A stretch of DNA of 10,890 nucleotides from CAYGZA01 sp964354135 (GCA_964354135.1 CAYGZA010000235.1:1-10890), one strand, 5' to 3'. Shown: positions 1 to 6,378, numbered from the stretch's first letter. Translations and numbers: made by a program. Notes: generated by a model from the sequence alone, not told the origin.

Positions 1-1
1 C

Positions 2-445
2 GAGTATCCGGAGCGCGAGGGTCTGCCGCCGGTGAAGCTCACCTGGTACGACGGCGGCAAGCGGCCGCCCATCCTGAAGGAGCGAAACCTGCCGGGCTGG
101 GGCTCCGCCGTCCTGTTCGTCGGCGAGAAGGGAATGCTCATGGCCGATTACGGCAACCGGGTGCTGCTGCCGGAATCGCAGTTCCAGGGCTTCCAGCCGC
201 CGCCGCAGACGATCCCCAAGTCGATCGGGCACCACCAGGAATGGATCGCCGCGTGCAAGACCGGGAGCGCGACCACCTGCAACTTCGACTACTCCGGGGC
301 GTTGGCCGAATCGGCCCTGCTGGGCATGGTCTCGTTCCGCGTGGGCGAGAAGATCCAGTGGGACGCGGCCAACCTGAAGGCCGTCAACTGCCCCAAGGCC
401 GACCCGTACATCCGCCGCCCCTACCGCGACGGCTGGACGCTCTGA
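2..445 (+). CDS. Gfo/Idh/MocA family oxidoreductase, C-terminal part (5' end outside window)
   Basis: The reading frame is open from base 2 to the TGA at 443-445, giving 147 residues. Family members usually have well over 400 residues, so only the last third is present. The internal GTG at base 32 is not the true start, because the frame continues upstream. What is seen is the C-terminal beta-sheet domain with motifs I recognise from planctomycete Gfo/Idh/MocA proteins: LTWYDGG, a W-G-S...FVGEKGML strand, PKSIGHHQEWIAACKTG, a CNFDYSG segment and the ending YIRRPYRDGWTL. These enzymes use NAD(P) to oxidise or reduce sugars and related polyols. The Rossmann domain lies outside the window, so cofactor and substrate cannot be judged. 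Many planctomycete paralogues are exported by Tat, but that cannot be tested here. The family call is solid; the substrate is unknown. Confidence 0.9.
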   Translation, partial: EYPEREGLPPVKLTWYDGGKRPPILKERNLPGWGSAVLFVGEKGMLMADYGNRVLLPESQFQGFQPPPQTIPKSIGHHQEWIAACKTGSATTCNFDYSGALAESALLGMVSFRVGEKIQWDAANLKAVNCPKADPYIRRPYRDGWTL

Positions 446-486
446 GGGCGTCTTTTCCGGCCGCAGAAGGCAGGCGTGCTCCGGGC

Positions 487-511
487 CTTGGCCCCTTTGC
501 GTGAAAAGTCC
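487..511 (-). repeat. Degenerate copy of a dispersed CGCAAAGGC-type intergenic repeat
   Basis: Read on the minus strand, this stretch resembles the short intergenic repeat whose chance translation gives peptides such as RKGAKAR. It contains TTCACGCAAAGGGGCCAAGG. A related, better preserved pair occurs at 2532-2619. Assignment is by pattern recognition only, and the copy is eroded. Confidence 0.35.
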
Positions 512-522
512 CGGGCCGGCAA

Positions 523-549
523 GCTCGCGCGGATTTGCCGCGCGTGAGC
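523..549 (+). terminator. Possible terminator hairpin after the Gfo/Idh/MocA gene
   Basis: CGCGCGG (526-532) and CCGCGCG (538-544) pair around the loop ATTTG. The stem can be extended by GCT/AGC across a 2-nt bulge. The hairpin lies 77 nt after the stop codon. There is no clear T-run, so termination is an inference. Confidence 0.35.
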
Positions 550-590
550 GTCGGCAAAACCTTGCGCGTCTTGGCCGGCGAGTGCTCTCG

Positions 591-616
591 AAGGATCTCC
601 CCGCGCGAAGATCCTT
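591..616. repeat. Perfect 8-bp inverted repeat
   Basis: AAGGATCT (591-598) and AGATCCTT (609-616) are exact reverse complements separated by 10 nt. They lie about 60 bp upstream of the -35 element of the promoter at 678-707. The position would suit an upstream regulatory site or a hairpin; nothing decides between them. Confidence 0.4.
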
Positions 617-677
617 GCCCGCGTTCGAGTTGTCTCTGCCGCTCGGCAGCCGGCCCAGATTTCTTGAAAGTTTTTGC

Positions 678-707
678 TTGACTTCGCACTTCCATCGGGT
701 ATATGCT
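678..707 (+). promoter_or_regulatory. Sigma70-like promoter in the gene-free region
   Basis: TTGACT (678-683) and TATGCT (702-707) are separated by 18 bp, and a TATATG alternative gives 16 bp. The -35 matches five of six consensus bases, and the spot is AT-rich against a GC-rich background. Transcription would start near 714 and run into a hairpin-rich stretch without a convincing gene, which points to a noncoding transcript. Confidence 0.45.
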
Positions 708-713
708 TCTTGC

Positions 714-1090
714 TGGACAACCAGCGCGCGAGTTTCCAAGAGTTGGCGTCAACAGCACACGTCGCCATCGCGGGAGGCAAGTCGTGGCAGTGAGCCGCCT
801 GGAGAGACGAAGCGGGATCGGCTGGTTGTTCGTCCCGGCGACGCGGTTGGCCCGATCCGGGCCTGGGTTCCGGGCGCTCGGCCGCGGGCTGAGCGCCCCA
901 GATCGGCGTCGGAGGTTGGGTACACAACCGCAATAACTTCTTAGCGGCGCGGCGGATCATCAGGCCCGTCCGCCTTATCCTTTCCGGCCGCGGCCGCCCT
1001 GCTCGAGAGGAGGACTATCAAGACCAGCGTCCATTCGGGTGTTTGATTATCCGTAACCTTCAGCCCGATAAGGAGTTTTCCTGGTAAAAC
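714..1090 (+). ncRNA. Candidate structured noncoding RNA (unrecognised family)
   Basis: Downstream of the promoter at 678-707 the plus strand can fold into several local hairpins. One is a 12-bp stem with one G-U pair (GGGCGCTCGGCC at 872-883 with 887-898, 3-nt loop). Others are GGTTG/CAACC (914-918/925-929) and GGCGGA/TCCGCC (951-956/969-974), with a longer-range pairing GGATCGG/CCGATCC (815-821/852-858). I could not match it to RNase P RNA, tmRNA, SRP RNA or 6S RNA from the conserved motifs I know. The limits are guesses. GC-rich DNA forms hairpins easily, so this remains a hypothesis based on promoter, structure and lack of coding potential together. Confidence 0.25.
872..898 (+). other. 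Strong 12-bp stem-loop
   Basis: Bases 872-883 pair with 887-898 around a 3-nt loop; eleven Watson-Crick pairs and one G-U pair. It is the most stable local structure in the gene-free region. No T-run follows on the plus strand, so it looks more like an RNA structural element than a classic terminator. Confidence 0.45.
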
Positions 1091-1154
1091 GTTTGTGGTC
1101 GTTCACTCCGGCGCGCTTGCCGCCTGAGGACGAGTTGCCGCCCGTCGAGCCGGG

Positions 1155-1197
1155 TCAGCAGGGTCCTGACCGGCCGGACAACGTGCCAATCGCACGT
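1155..1197 (-). terminator. Two successive hairpins, possible terminator of the ARPP-1-like gene
   Basis: GGTCAG/CTGACC (about 1155-1173, 7-nt loop) and ACGTGC/GCACGT (1181-1186/1192-1197, 5-nt loop) lie 50-95 nt past the minus-strand stop at 1250. Neither is followed by a T-rich tract. They could slow or end transcription from the minus strand, but the evidence is structural only. Confidence 0.3.
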
Positions 1198-1249
1198 GGC
1201 CCCGTCTCTCGCGGTTGGCGCGCCCTTTTCGTTGGCCGGGTGCCGAGGA

Positions 1250-2374
1250 CTACTCCCCGGAACGCCGCTGGCGGGGGTAGATGAGCGGCCGCGGCATGGG
1301 CACGGGCATGGGAATGATCCGGTGCTCGACTTGCACGCCGTAATGTACGAGGTTGCCGGTGAGACTGACCCCGTCGCCCAGGAGCCCGCCGCCGCGCGTC
1401 CGGATGCCGGACCCGGAGCCGGGCGTCCCGCTCCGCTCGCTTCCCACCCGGCTAATCCGCTCGAAGAAGTCGATCGCGACCCGGTCAACCGGCTTACCCT
1501 CATCGGGCGGGCGACGCTCGCCCAAGACAATGCAGTCCACGGCATAAGAGTCGAGTAGCTTCGGCAGGAGGGCCCGCGCCAGTCCTTCGTTTCCGAAGAA
1601 CTCGCCGCCCAAGGCCCGGCCGCGATCGACGAAGAGGAACCCCACGGTCCCATCGGGAACCTTGGGGACAATCTCGTGCCGCACCTCGGCCAGCCGGTCC
1701 TGCACCGGCTTGGCATTGAGAGCGATTTCGAGGCTCCCGGTGGCGTTCTCGGTGCCCAGGGCGGAGTTGTTGCGGGCCACTTCGGCCCAAACACGGGCCT
1801 GATCGGCCCCAAGGCGGAGTTCCTGCTGGATCGACTGAGGGACCAGGACCTTGGCGGCGGAGAAGTGCTTGTCCCCTTCCCACCGCCGGGCCTCCACGCA
1901 GAAGACGCTTAGCTCGACCCGCTGGCCGGGGGCGACGATCACGTCGCTCCGCACGGTCCGCGTCTGCTTTCCGCCGGAGATCACCTCGCCGGCCATGATG
2001 AACACCTGCTCGTGCCGGCTGCCGTTCTCCACCGTTACCAGCGGGACGGTTCCTGCCGCGCCTTTCTCGCTGACCACGAGGACGCCCCGGGAGATTGCTG
2101 CGTCGAGGGTCAGCCAGTCGCCGCGAAGCTCCGGCCCACCCGAAAGGAGCACCGGGTAGACCGCCAGGCCGCGAAACGTGACCGGCTCGGCGATCTGGAT
2201 CCGATCCAGGTACCTGGCCAATTCCGGGACGTGCCGGACGGTCGGGAACCGCTCCTGGGCCGCCGCAGGCACGCCGGCTGCAAGCAGCAGGCCTCCCAGC
2301 CATGCTCCGGCACTCCGGAGAAGCCGTCTGGGGTTTGACGTCAAACGCCGGCCTCCGCTTTCGGGCGCGTACAT
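1250..2374 (-). CDS. Exported ARPP-1/DUF6569-like protein
   Basis: A 374-residue protein. The start at 2374 is well supported: GGAGG lies 8 nt upstream (complement of 2383-2387) and is followed directly by a classical signal peptide with a basic N-region (NPRRLLR), a hydrophobic core (residues about 22-36) and a probable cleavage site near AAAQ-E (39-41). The mature part, residues about 60-300, has the hallmarks I associate with the ARPP-1 domain (DUF6569): FRGLAVYPVL, RGVLVVSE, PLVTVENGS, VFIMAGEVISGGKQTRTVRSD (125-144) and ELSVFCVEARRW (154-165). The domain name comes from associations with rhodanese/phosphatase-type proteins; no enzymatic activity is established to my knowledge. The C-terminus is Pro/Met-rich (IIPMPVPMPRP). 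One Cys sits in the FCVE motif and another at 281. It is separated from the upstream oxidoreductase by 200 bp and likely has its own transcript. The family call is by motif memory; the function is unknown. Confidence 0.75.
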   Translation of the reverse strand: MYAPESGGRRLTSNPRRLLRSAGAWLGGLLLAAGVPAAAQERFPTVRHVPELARYLDRIQIAEPVTFRGLAVYPVLLSGGPELRGDWLTLDAAISRGVLVVSEKGAAGTVPLVTVENGSRHEQVFIMAGEVISGGKQTRTVRSDVIVAPGQRVELSVFCVEARRWEGDKHFSAAKVLVPQSIQQELRLGADQARVWAEVARNNSALGTENATGSLEIALNAKPVQDRLAEVRHEIVPKVPDGTVGFLFVDRGRALGGEFFGNEGLARALLPKLLDSYAVDCIVLGERRPPDEGKPVDRVAIDFFERISRVGSERSGTPGSGSGIRTRGGGLLGDGVSLTGNLVHYGVQVEHRIIPMPVPMPRPLIYPRQRRSGE

Positions 2375-2382
2375 GGTCCTTA

Positions 2383-2387
2383 CCTCC
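2383..2387 (-). promoter_or_regulatory. Ribosome binding site of the ARPP-1-like gene
   Basis: GGAGG on the minus strand lies 8 nt before the ATG at 2374. It is one of the few clear Shine-Dalgarno sites in the window and fixes the start. Confidence 0.75.
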
Positions 2388-2448
2388 GCTTGCGACAGCG
2401 AGAGACTATTCCACTTGGTCTTTGACGAGGCAGCGTGGAGAGTAGTTC

Positions 2449-2464
2449 CCGGCCTTCGGGCCGG
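2449..2464. terminator. CCGGCC-TTCG-GGCCGG hairpin
   Basis: A perfect 6-bp GC stem closes a TTCG loop on the plus strand, read as CGAA on the minus strand. It lies about 110 nt past the stop of the oxidoreductase on the transcribed minus strand. No T-run follows there. It may contribute to ending that transcript or be a leader structure of the next gene. Confidence 0.3.
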
Positions 2465-2531
2465 ATACCGTTTCTCGACCCGCCGGGTGGACGTTGTGGC
2501 TGCCGTCCAATCGGGTGGCCAGAGGGAGGTG

Positions 2532-2619
2532 TCTCACACCGAGGCGCCGACGCGCAAAGACGGCAAGCTTCTTGTCACTTGCCCGGCGTTGGTTGGCGTC
2601 TTTGCGGCCTGGCGTGAGA
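2532..2619. repeat. Inverted-repeat element spanning the 3' end of the oxidoreductase gene
   Basis: The plus strand at 2532-2567 reads TCTCAC...GCGCAAAGACGGCAAG. The reverse complement of 2592-2619 reads TCTCACGCCAGGCCGCAAAG followed by ACGCCAAC. The arms thus share TCTCAC, an AGGC core and GCAAAGACG-CAA, facing each other across a 24-nt spacer. Both resemble a short dispersed intergenic repeat (TCTCACGCC..GCAAAGACGCCAAG) that I recognise from planctomycete and other genomes. The stop codon of the oxidoreductase (2575-2577) lies in the spacer, and the right arm encodes its last residues. Confidence 0.55.
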
Positions 2620-5223
2620 CCTTCCCTCGAAGAAGAGGTCGCTTTCCTCAGCGGCCCGCATCCCTTCGGCGATGCCTTGGACGGCCGTGGTGCCGCCGTT
2701 GGCGAGGTCGCCGCCGGCAAAGACGCCCGGGAGCGAAGCGGCTTGCGAATCGGGCGGAGTAGCCACCAGGCCGTGCCGCGTGAACTCCAAGCCGGCCATC
2801 GCCTCGCGCAACTTTGCCGGGATGCCCTGGCCGAGGGCCTCGATCACCGTGTCAACGCGCAGCACGCTCTCGGTGCCGGCGACGACCCGCGGCGCACGGC
2901 GGCCGCTGGCGTCCGGCTCGCCCAATTCCGTCCGTGCGATCCGCAGGGCGGTCAGCTTGCCGTCGCCGCCGGACTGGTAGCCCAGCGGCTGCGTGAGGAT
3001 CAGGAGGTGGCAGCCGGAGTCGATGAGCCGCCGGCGCTCTTCCGGCCAGGCGGGCATTTCGGCCAGCGAGCGGCGGTAAACGAGATAGACGTCGCGGGCG
3101 CCAAGTTCTTTGGCCGTGAGGGCGGCATCGATCGCGGTGTTGCCACCTCCGAGCACCGCCACCCGGCCGTCGAGCGCGGTGATCTTGCCCCGCTTCACGT
3201 CCCGCAGGAACGCCAGGGCATCGGTTATTCCGCACGCCGTGTCTAGTGAGGTCGAGCCGCCTAAGCCTATTGCCAGAAAGACGGCGTCGTAGCCGCCGCG
3301 CAGCTCGGCCAAGGAGACGTCGCGGCCGAGGGCCTGCCCGAGATGGATCTCGATCCGTCCCGCGGCCTTGGCGGGGGCGAGGATCGCATCCACCTCTTCG
3401 TATGCCTCGCGGTACCGGCTGCCGGGGATGACCACGTCGGGGATGCCGCCCAAGCGGTCGCCTTGCTCGTAGATCGCAACGTGGTGCCCCTTTTCCAGCA
3501 GCCGAATGGCACAGGCCAACCCCGCCGGGCCCCCGCCGACAACCGCGACGCGCCGTCCCGTTGACTGCTCCGGCAATCGCACGCCGGTCAGCCCCGCCTG
3601 CCGCGCCAGGCGGCTGACGGCCAATTGGATGTCGCGGATCGGCAGGGCGTGCTCGCTGAAGATCCGCTCCAGGCAGCCTCCCTCGCACTGCACCTCCGCC
3701 GGGCACACGTAGGCACACATCTCCGGCAGCACGTTCGAGCGGCGCAGGGCATCGTATGCCTCCCGGATCCGCCCGTCGGCAAACGCGCGGATGAACGCCG
3801 GCACGTCCACCCGTGCCGGGCAGTTGGCCGTGCAAGTGGCGAACTCGCAGTCGCGGCACCGCCGGGCCTCTTCGCGGAGGCGGTCGACGGCGTAGCGGCG
3901 GCCCAGCTTGTACTGCTCGCCGTAGATGCCGCTGTCGCGGACCACGCAGCCGGTCATCGTCCCGTCGCGCATGATCTGCGAGCAGCCCGAGCAGGTGATG
4001 CACGCCTTCTCCGGCTTCATGCGGCCCTCGGCGAGAATGTCCCTGGCCGCGTCGGGGTACGCGAACGCGCTTCGCCCCTGGCCGATCAAGGCCGACCAGC
4101 CGGCCCGGATGACGCCCGCGGCAACGTAGGGCATCAGGTGCCGCAGCCAACTGTAGCCGGTCGCCACCACGGGCAAATCCGGCAAGGCTTGCTGCACCTG
4201 CCGGGCCAAGTCCACGAGCCGTGCCACGCCCTCCAGCGGATGCTCCTCGGCATATTCCATGCCCGCGATCGGCCGATCGTACGGCCGGCCATAGTGCGGA
4301 TTGTAGTAGGGGTTGCCCGCGGTCACGTTGACCAACGGGATGCCGAGGCTGCGCAACTGCCGGATCAGCTCGATCGGCTCGCGCAGGTCCGGCACGCGGC
4401 AGTCGTTACGGTCAACGCCGAAGCCGTAGGGGTGCGGAATCGCGTCGTACACGTTGATCCGCGTGGCGACCAGCAGGCCGGACACGGTCTGGCGGACCCT
4501 GTGGACGACCTCGCGCAGGAATCGGGAGCGGTTCTCCAGCGAGCCGCCGTACTTGCCCTCGCGCGTGTGGGAAGCGAGAAGCTCCGAGACCAGGTACCGG
4601 TGGCAGGCCTTGATGTCCACCCCGTCGAAGCCGGCCCGTCGGGCCAGCCTCGCCGCCTCGACGTAGACGTCTTGCAGGCGGTCGAGGTAGTCGTCGCTTA
4701 CCAAGGGGTAATCGCTCGGCAGATTGTGCTTGGGGTCAAGCACGGCGCTGTGATGGGCGATCATCGGCCGCGGCAGGCCCGCCGGCTTGCTGTAGCGCCC
4801 GGAGTGCGTCAACTGGATCACTGCGACGATCTCGTGCCCGAAGGCCGCTCGGGCCGCCCGCCGCGTGGCCTCGACCAACCGCGCGTACTGGCCGACGTTG
4901 CCCGAGTGCAGCGCCAATTGCCGCGGATTCGATCGGGCCTCGTGGAGCACGGCGGTCGCTTCGAACCACAGGAACCCGGAGCCGCCCTCGGCATACCGGC
5001 CGTAGCGGCGGAAGCACCATGTTCCCGGCGAGCCGTCGGGGGTCGAATCGAAACCCTCCATCGGTTGGACGAGGAACCGGTTGGGCGTCCGCAGCCCGCC
5101 GATGGAAACCGCCTCTCCGAGAATCGAGAGGTCTTCGTCAATGGGCAGAGAGACGCCGGTCGCATCCAGCTCCGCCCGGAGCGCGTCCAGGTCCTTGAGG
5201 TGGAACCGCTGGTGCCTGGTCAT
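2575..5223 (-). CDS. OYE-type NADH:flavin oxidoreductase fused to a GltD/DPD-like Fe-S FAD reductase module
   Basis: An 882-residue cytoplasmic fusion enzyme. Residues about 32-400 form an Old Yellow Enzyme TIM barrel that would bind FMN: PNRFLVQPMEG (47-57), IQLTHSGRYS (136-145), HRYLVSELL (208-216), KYGGSLENRSRF (224-235) and a phosphate-binding IGQGRSAF (380-387). A first Fe-S motif, C408-x2-C411-x2-C414-x11-C426, resembles the 4Fe-4S site of 2,4-dienoyl-CoA reductase. It is followed by a GltD/dihydropyrimidine-dehydrogenase type double cluster domain: C456-x2-C459-x4-C464-x3-C468-P and C503-x3-C507-P-x5-C513-x3-C517. Then come an FAD dinucleotide fold (VVGGGPAGLACA, 561-572), an NAD(P) fold (VLGGGNTAIDAA, 690-701) and the closing FAD motif VFAGGDLANGGTTAVQG (834-850). 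Electrons would run from NAD(P)H through FAD and clusters to FMN and an alkene-type substrate. The barrel shows DIKACH (203-208) where many relatives have a His at the Lys205 position. Residues 869-882 come from a repeat arm. No clear Shine-Dalgarno site precedes the ATG. It sits 30 bp after the 346-residue gene. The substrate is unknown. Confidence 0.88.
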   Translation of the reverse strand: MTRHQRFHLKDLDALRAELDATGVSLPIDEDLSILGEAVSIGGLRTPNRFLVQPMEGFDSTPDGSPGTWCFRRYGRYAEGGSGFLWFEATAVLHEARSNPRQLALHSGNVGQYARLVEATRRAARAAFGHEIVAVIQLTHSGRYSKPAGLPRPMIAHHSAVLDPKHNLPSDYPLVSDDYLDRLQDVYVEAARLARRAGFDGVDIKACHRYLVSELLASHTREGKYGGSLENRSRFLREVVHRVRQTVSGLLVATRINVYDAIPHPYGFGVDRNDCRVPDLREPIELIRQLRSLGIPLVNVTAGNPYYNPHYGRPYDRPIAGMEYAEEHPLEGVARLVDLARQVQQALPDLPVVATGYSWLRHLMPYVAAGVIRAGWSALIGQGRSAFAYPDAARDILAEGRMKPEKACITCSGCSQIMRDGTMTGCVVRDSGIYGEQYKLGRRYAVDRLREEARRCRDCEFATCTANCPARVDVPAFIRAFADGRIREAYDALRRSNVLPEMCAYVCPAEVQCEGGCLERIFSEHALPIRDIQLAVSRLARQAGLTGVRLPEQSTGRRVAVVGGGPAGLACAIRLLEKGHHVAIYEQGDRLGGIPDVVIPGSRYREAYEEVDAILAPAKAAGRIEIHLGQALGRDVSLAELRGGYDAVFLAIGLGGSTSLDTACGITDALAFLRDVKRGKITALDGRVAVLGGGNTAIDAALTAKELGARDVYLVYRRSLAEMPAWPEERRRLIDSGCHLLILTQPLGYQSGGDGKLTALRIARTELGEPDASGRRAPRVVAGTESVLRVDTVIEALGQGIPAKLREAMAGLEFTRHGLVATPPDSQAASLPGVFAGGDLANGGTTAVQGIAEGMRAAEESDLFFEGRSHARPQRRQPTPGK

Positions 5224-5253
5224 GGGCGGCCGGTCGAGCTAGCCGGGTCGGGG

Positions 5254-6294
5254 TCAGTTCGCCTTGTCGGCGGGTTTGTCGCGTCCACGATGTTCCCGCC
5301 CCGAGCGGGGTCGCCCTGAGGATTTCCGATCGGGACTCTTGGCCCGGGATGCCAGGTTGGCGGAGACGACCACGCCGACCACTTCCTGCCACGTCGGGAT
5401 GGCGCGATGGGTCAGCTTCTCCGACTCCGGGTGATCGGCCGACACTTCGGTCGAGACCTCGTCACCCGCCTCAGGGGCTACGGCAGCCAGCAATTCGTCG
5501 TCGTCGTCTTCTTCGGGGATCGGTGGCGGCTCGTCGGCGGGTCGGGCGGCGGCCTCGACGGCCGGCTCCAGGTCGTCCGGTTTTGCAGCCGCCCCCGCTC
5601 TCTCCTTGCCGGAACCGCGCCGGCGGCGGCGGGGCTTGCCCCGGCGGGGGCCGGACGGGTCGTCCCGGCGGTGCGCCGGCTCGACGTCGCCCGGCACCTC
5701 CGGCGGTGTCCTTCCTTCGGCCGTCTCAGCCGGTCGTGTCCCCGGCTCGCGCTCCGACGGCTCGCCCGCCGGTCGCCGCGATGAATCGGCCGGCCCCGCC
5801 TCGCCTGCCCGCGGTGATCGCCTCCGCCGCCTGCGGCGCTTGGGGCGTCTTTCACCGTCCCGATCGCCGGGCGGACCCGCCGGCTGGCTTTGCTCGGCAG
5901 CGATCTCCGACATCAGTTCCGCGGGCGTCGCCAGCATGGGGAAAGAAGGCTCCGACTCCTCAAACGGAACCTCTTCCTCGGACAGGGCTGCTTGCGGCTC
6001 ATCGGGCTCGGGTTCTGGGGGGGCCTCGATACCCAGTTCTCGGGCCAGAAGCGACCAGTCCTGAGGGGTGGGCCGCGTCTCCGGCGGTGTGTGAGGGTGT
6101 GAGGGTCGGGGCTCAACCACCAACGAAGACGGCGGCTCCGGACCGAAGGAAACAGAGGTGTCCGCTGTGGTTTCCGGTGGAGGCTCGGCCGGCTCGGTCT
6201 CTGGCGCGAGCGTTTTCTCGGGTTCTGGAGGCGGCTCTGCCCCGAGGGCGGAAGCCAGTGTATTCCAATGGTCGGTCTTTGCTGGATCTGCCAT
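5254..6294 (-). CDS. Disordered Pro/Glu/Arg-rich hypothetical protein
   Basis: A 346-residue protein of no family I can name firmly. It has no signal peptide or membrane segment and is mostly predicted-disordered composition: Pro/Glu blocks (20-40, 91-120), two Arg-rich blocks (RRPKRRRRRRR at 149-159; RRGKPRRRRRG at 217-227) and an acidic run (EEDDDDE, 261-267). A short motif occurs twice, DHWNTLASALGAEPPPEPE (8-26) and QDWSLLARELGIEAPPEPE (78-96), suggesting a small amphipathic helix that could be a docking site. The segment HRAIPTWQEVVGVVVSANLASR (296-317) is the only other part that looks folded, before a second basic tail. The Arg-rich patches would suit nucleic acid or ribosome contact, but this is inference. 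The ATG at 6294 lacks a strong Shine-Dalgarno site. The gene ends 30 bp before the fusion oxidoreductase, so the two are probably cotranscribed. Confidence 0.7.
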   Translation of the reverse strand: MADPAKTDHWNTLASALGAEPPPEPEKTLAPETEPAEPPPETTADTSVSFGPEPPSSLVVEPRPSHPHTPPETRPTPQDWSLLARELGIEAPPEPEPDEPQAALSEEEVPFEESEPSFPMLATPAELMSEIAAEQSQPAGPPGDRDGERRPKRRRRRRRSPRAGEAGPADSSRRPAGEPSEREPGTRPAETAEGRTPPEVPGDVEPAHRRDDPSGPRRGKPRRRRRGSGKERAGAAAKPDDLEPAVEAAARPADEPPPIPEEDDDDELLAAVAPEAGDEVSTEVSADHPESEKLTHRAIPTWQEVVGVVVSANLASRAKSPDRKSSGRPRSGREHRGRDKPADKAN

Positions 6295-6328
6295 AATTCA
6301 GCGAGGGGTGAGTAAGATGGGTCGGCGA

Positions 6329-6341
6329 GGTTCCTGGAACC
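6329..6341. promoter_or_regulatory. 13-bp palindrome in the leader of the 346-residue gene
   Basis: GGTTCC-T-GGAACC is a perfect palindrome about 35 bp upstream of the ATG at 6294. It could be a DNA-binding site or a leader hairpin. Confidence 0.35.
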
Positions 6342-6378
6342 CACGCCGTTTCGGGGTGGGTGGACAAACCGTCAATTC

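Larger units (their letters stand above)
446..1249. other. Gene-free region of about 800 bp between convergent genes
   Basis: No reading frame here has a believable protein. The predicted products are Arg/Pro/Gly-rich frame shadows without family motifs. What can be seen is a series of inverted repeats (523-549, 591-616, 636-649, 872-898, 914-929, 951-974, 1155-1173, 1181-1197), a degenerate copy of a dispersed repeat (487-511) and a well-formed plus-strand promoter (678-707). Transcription enters from the left gene and, convergently, from the minus-strand gene ending at 1250. The region may hold terminators for both and possibly an independent noncoding transcript. Confidence 0.6.
2375..2574. 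other. 200-bp gap between the two minus-strand genes
   Basis: No gene fits here. The gap holds the Shine-Dalgarno site at 2383-2387, a 6-bp hairpin with TTCG tetraloop (2449-2464) and the left arm of an inverted-repeat element (2532-2567). I see no convincing -35/-10 pair on the minus strand, although the gap is large enough for a promoter. Confidence 0.5.

Noticed and set aside
783..938. A 51-codon plus-strand ORF starting with GTG after GGGAGG
   Set aside because: The Shine-Dalgarno-like site is good, but the product is Arg/Gly/Pro-rich without motifs and overlaps the strong stem at 872-898. Not supported as a gene without conservation data.
421..960. A 179-codon minus-strand open frame in the gene-free region
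   Set aside because: It runs into the Gfo/Idh/MocA gene, has no ribosome site or family motif, and its SRKGAKAR-like segment comes from a dispersed repeat.
714..1090. RNase P RNA, tmRNA, SRP RNA or 6S RNA
   Set aside because: None of the conserved sequence motifs of these RNAs that I know could be found on either strand.
3625..5319. A 564-codon plus-strand open frame opposite the oxidoreductase
   Set aside because: It is antisense to a gene with many recognisable motifs, lacks family motifs itself and is rich in residues expected from reverse reading of GC-rich codons.
1250..6294. All three minus-strand genes as one operon
   Set aside because: The 200-bp gap before the ARPP-1-like gene contains hairpins and a repeat element. 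Only the first two genes, 30 bp apart, are close enough to call.
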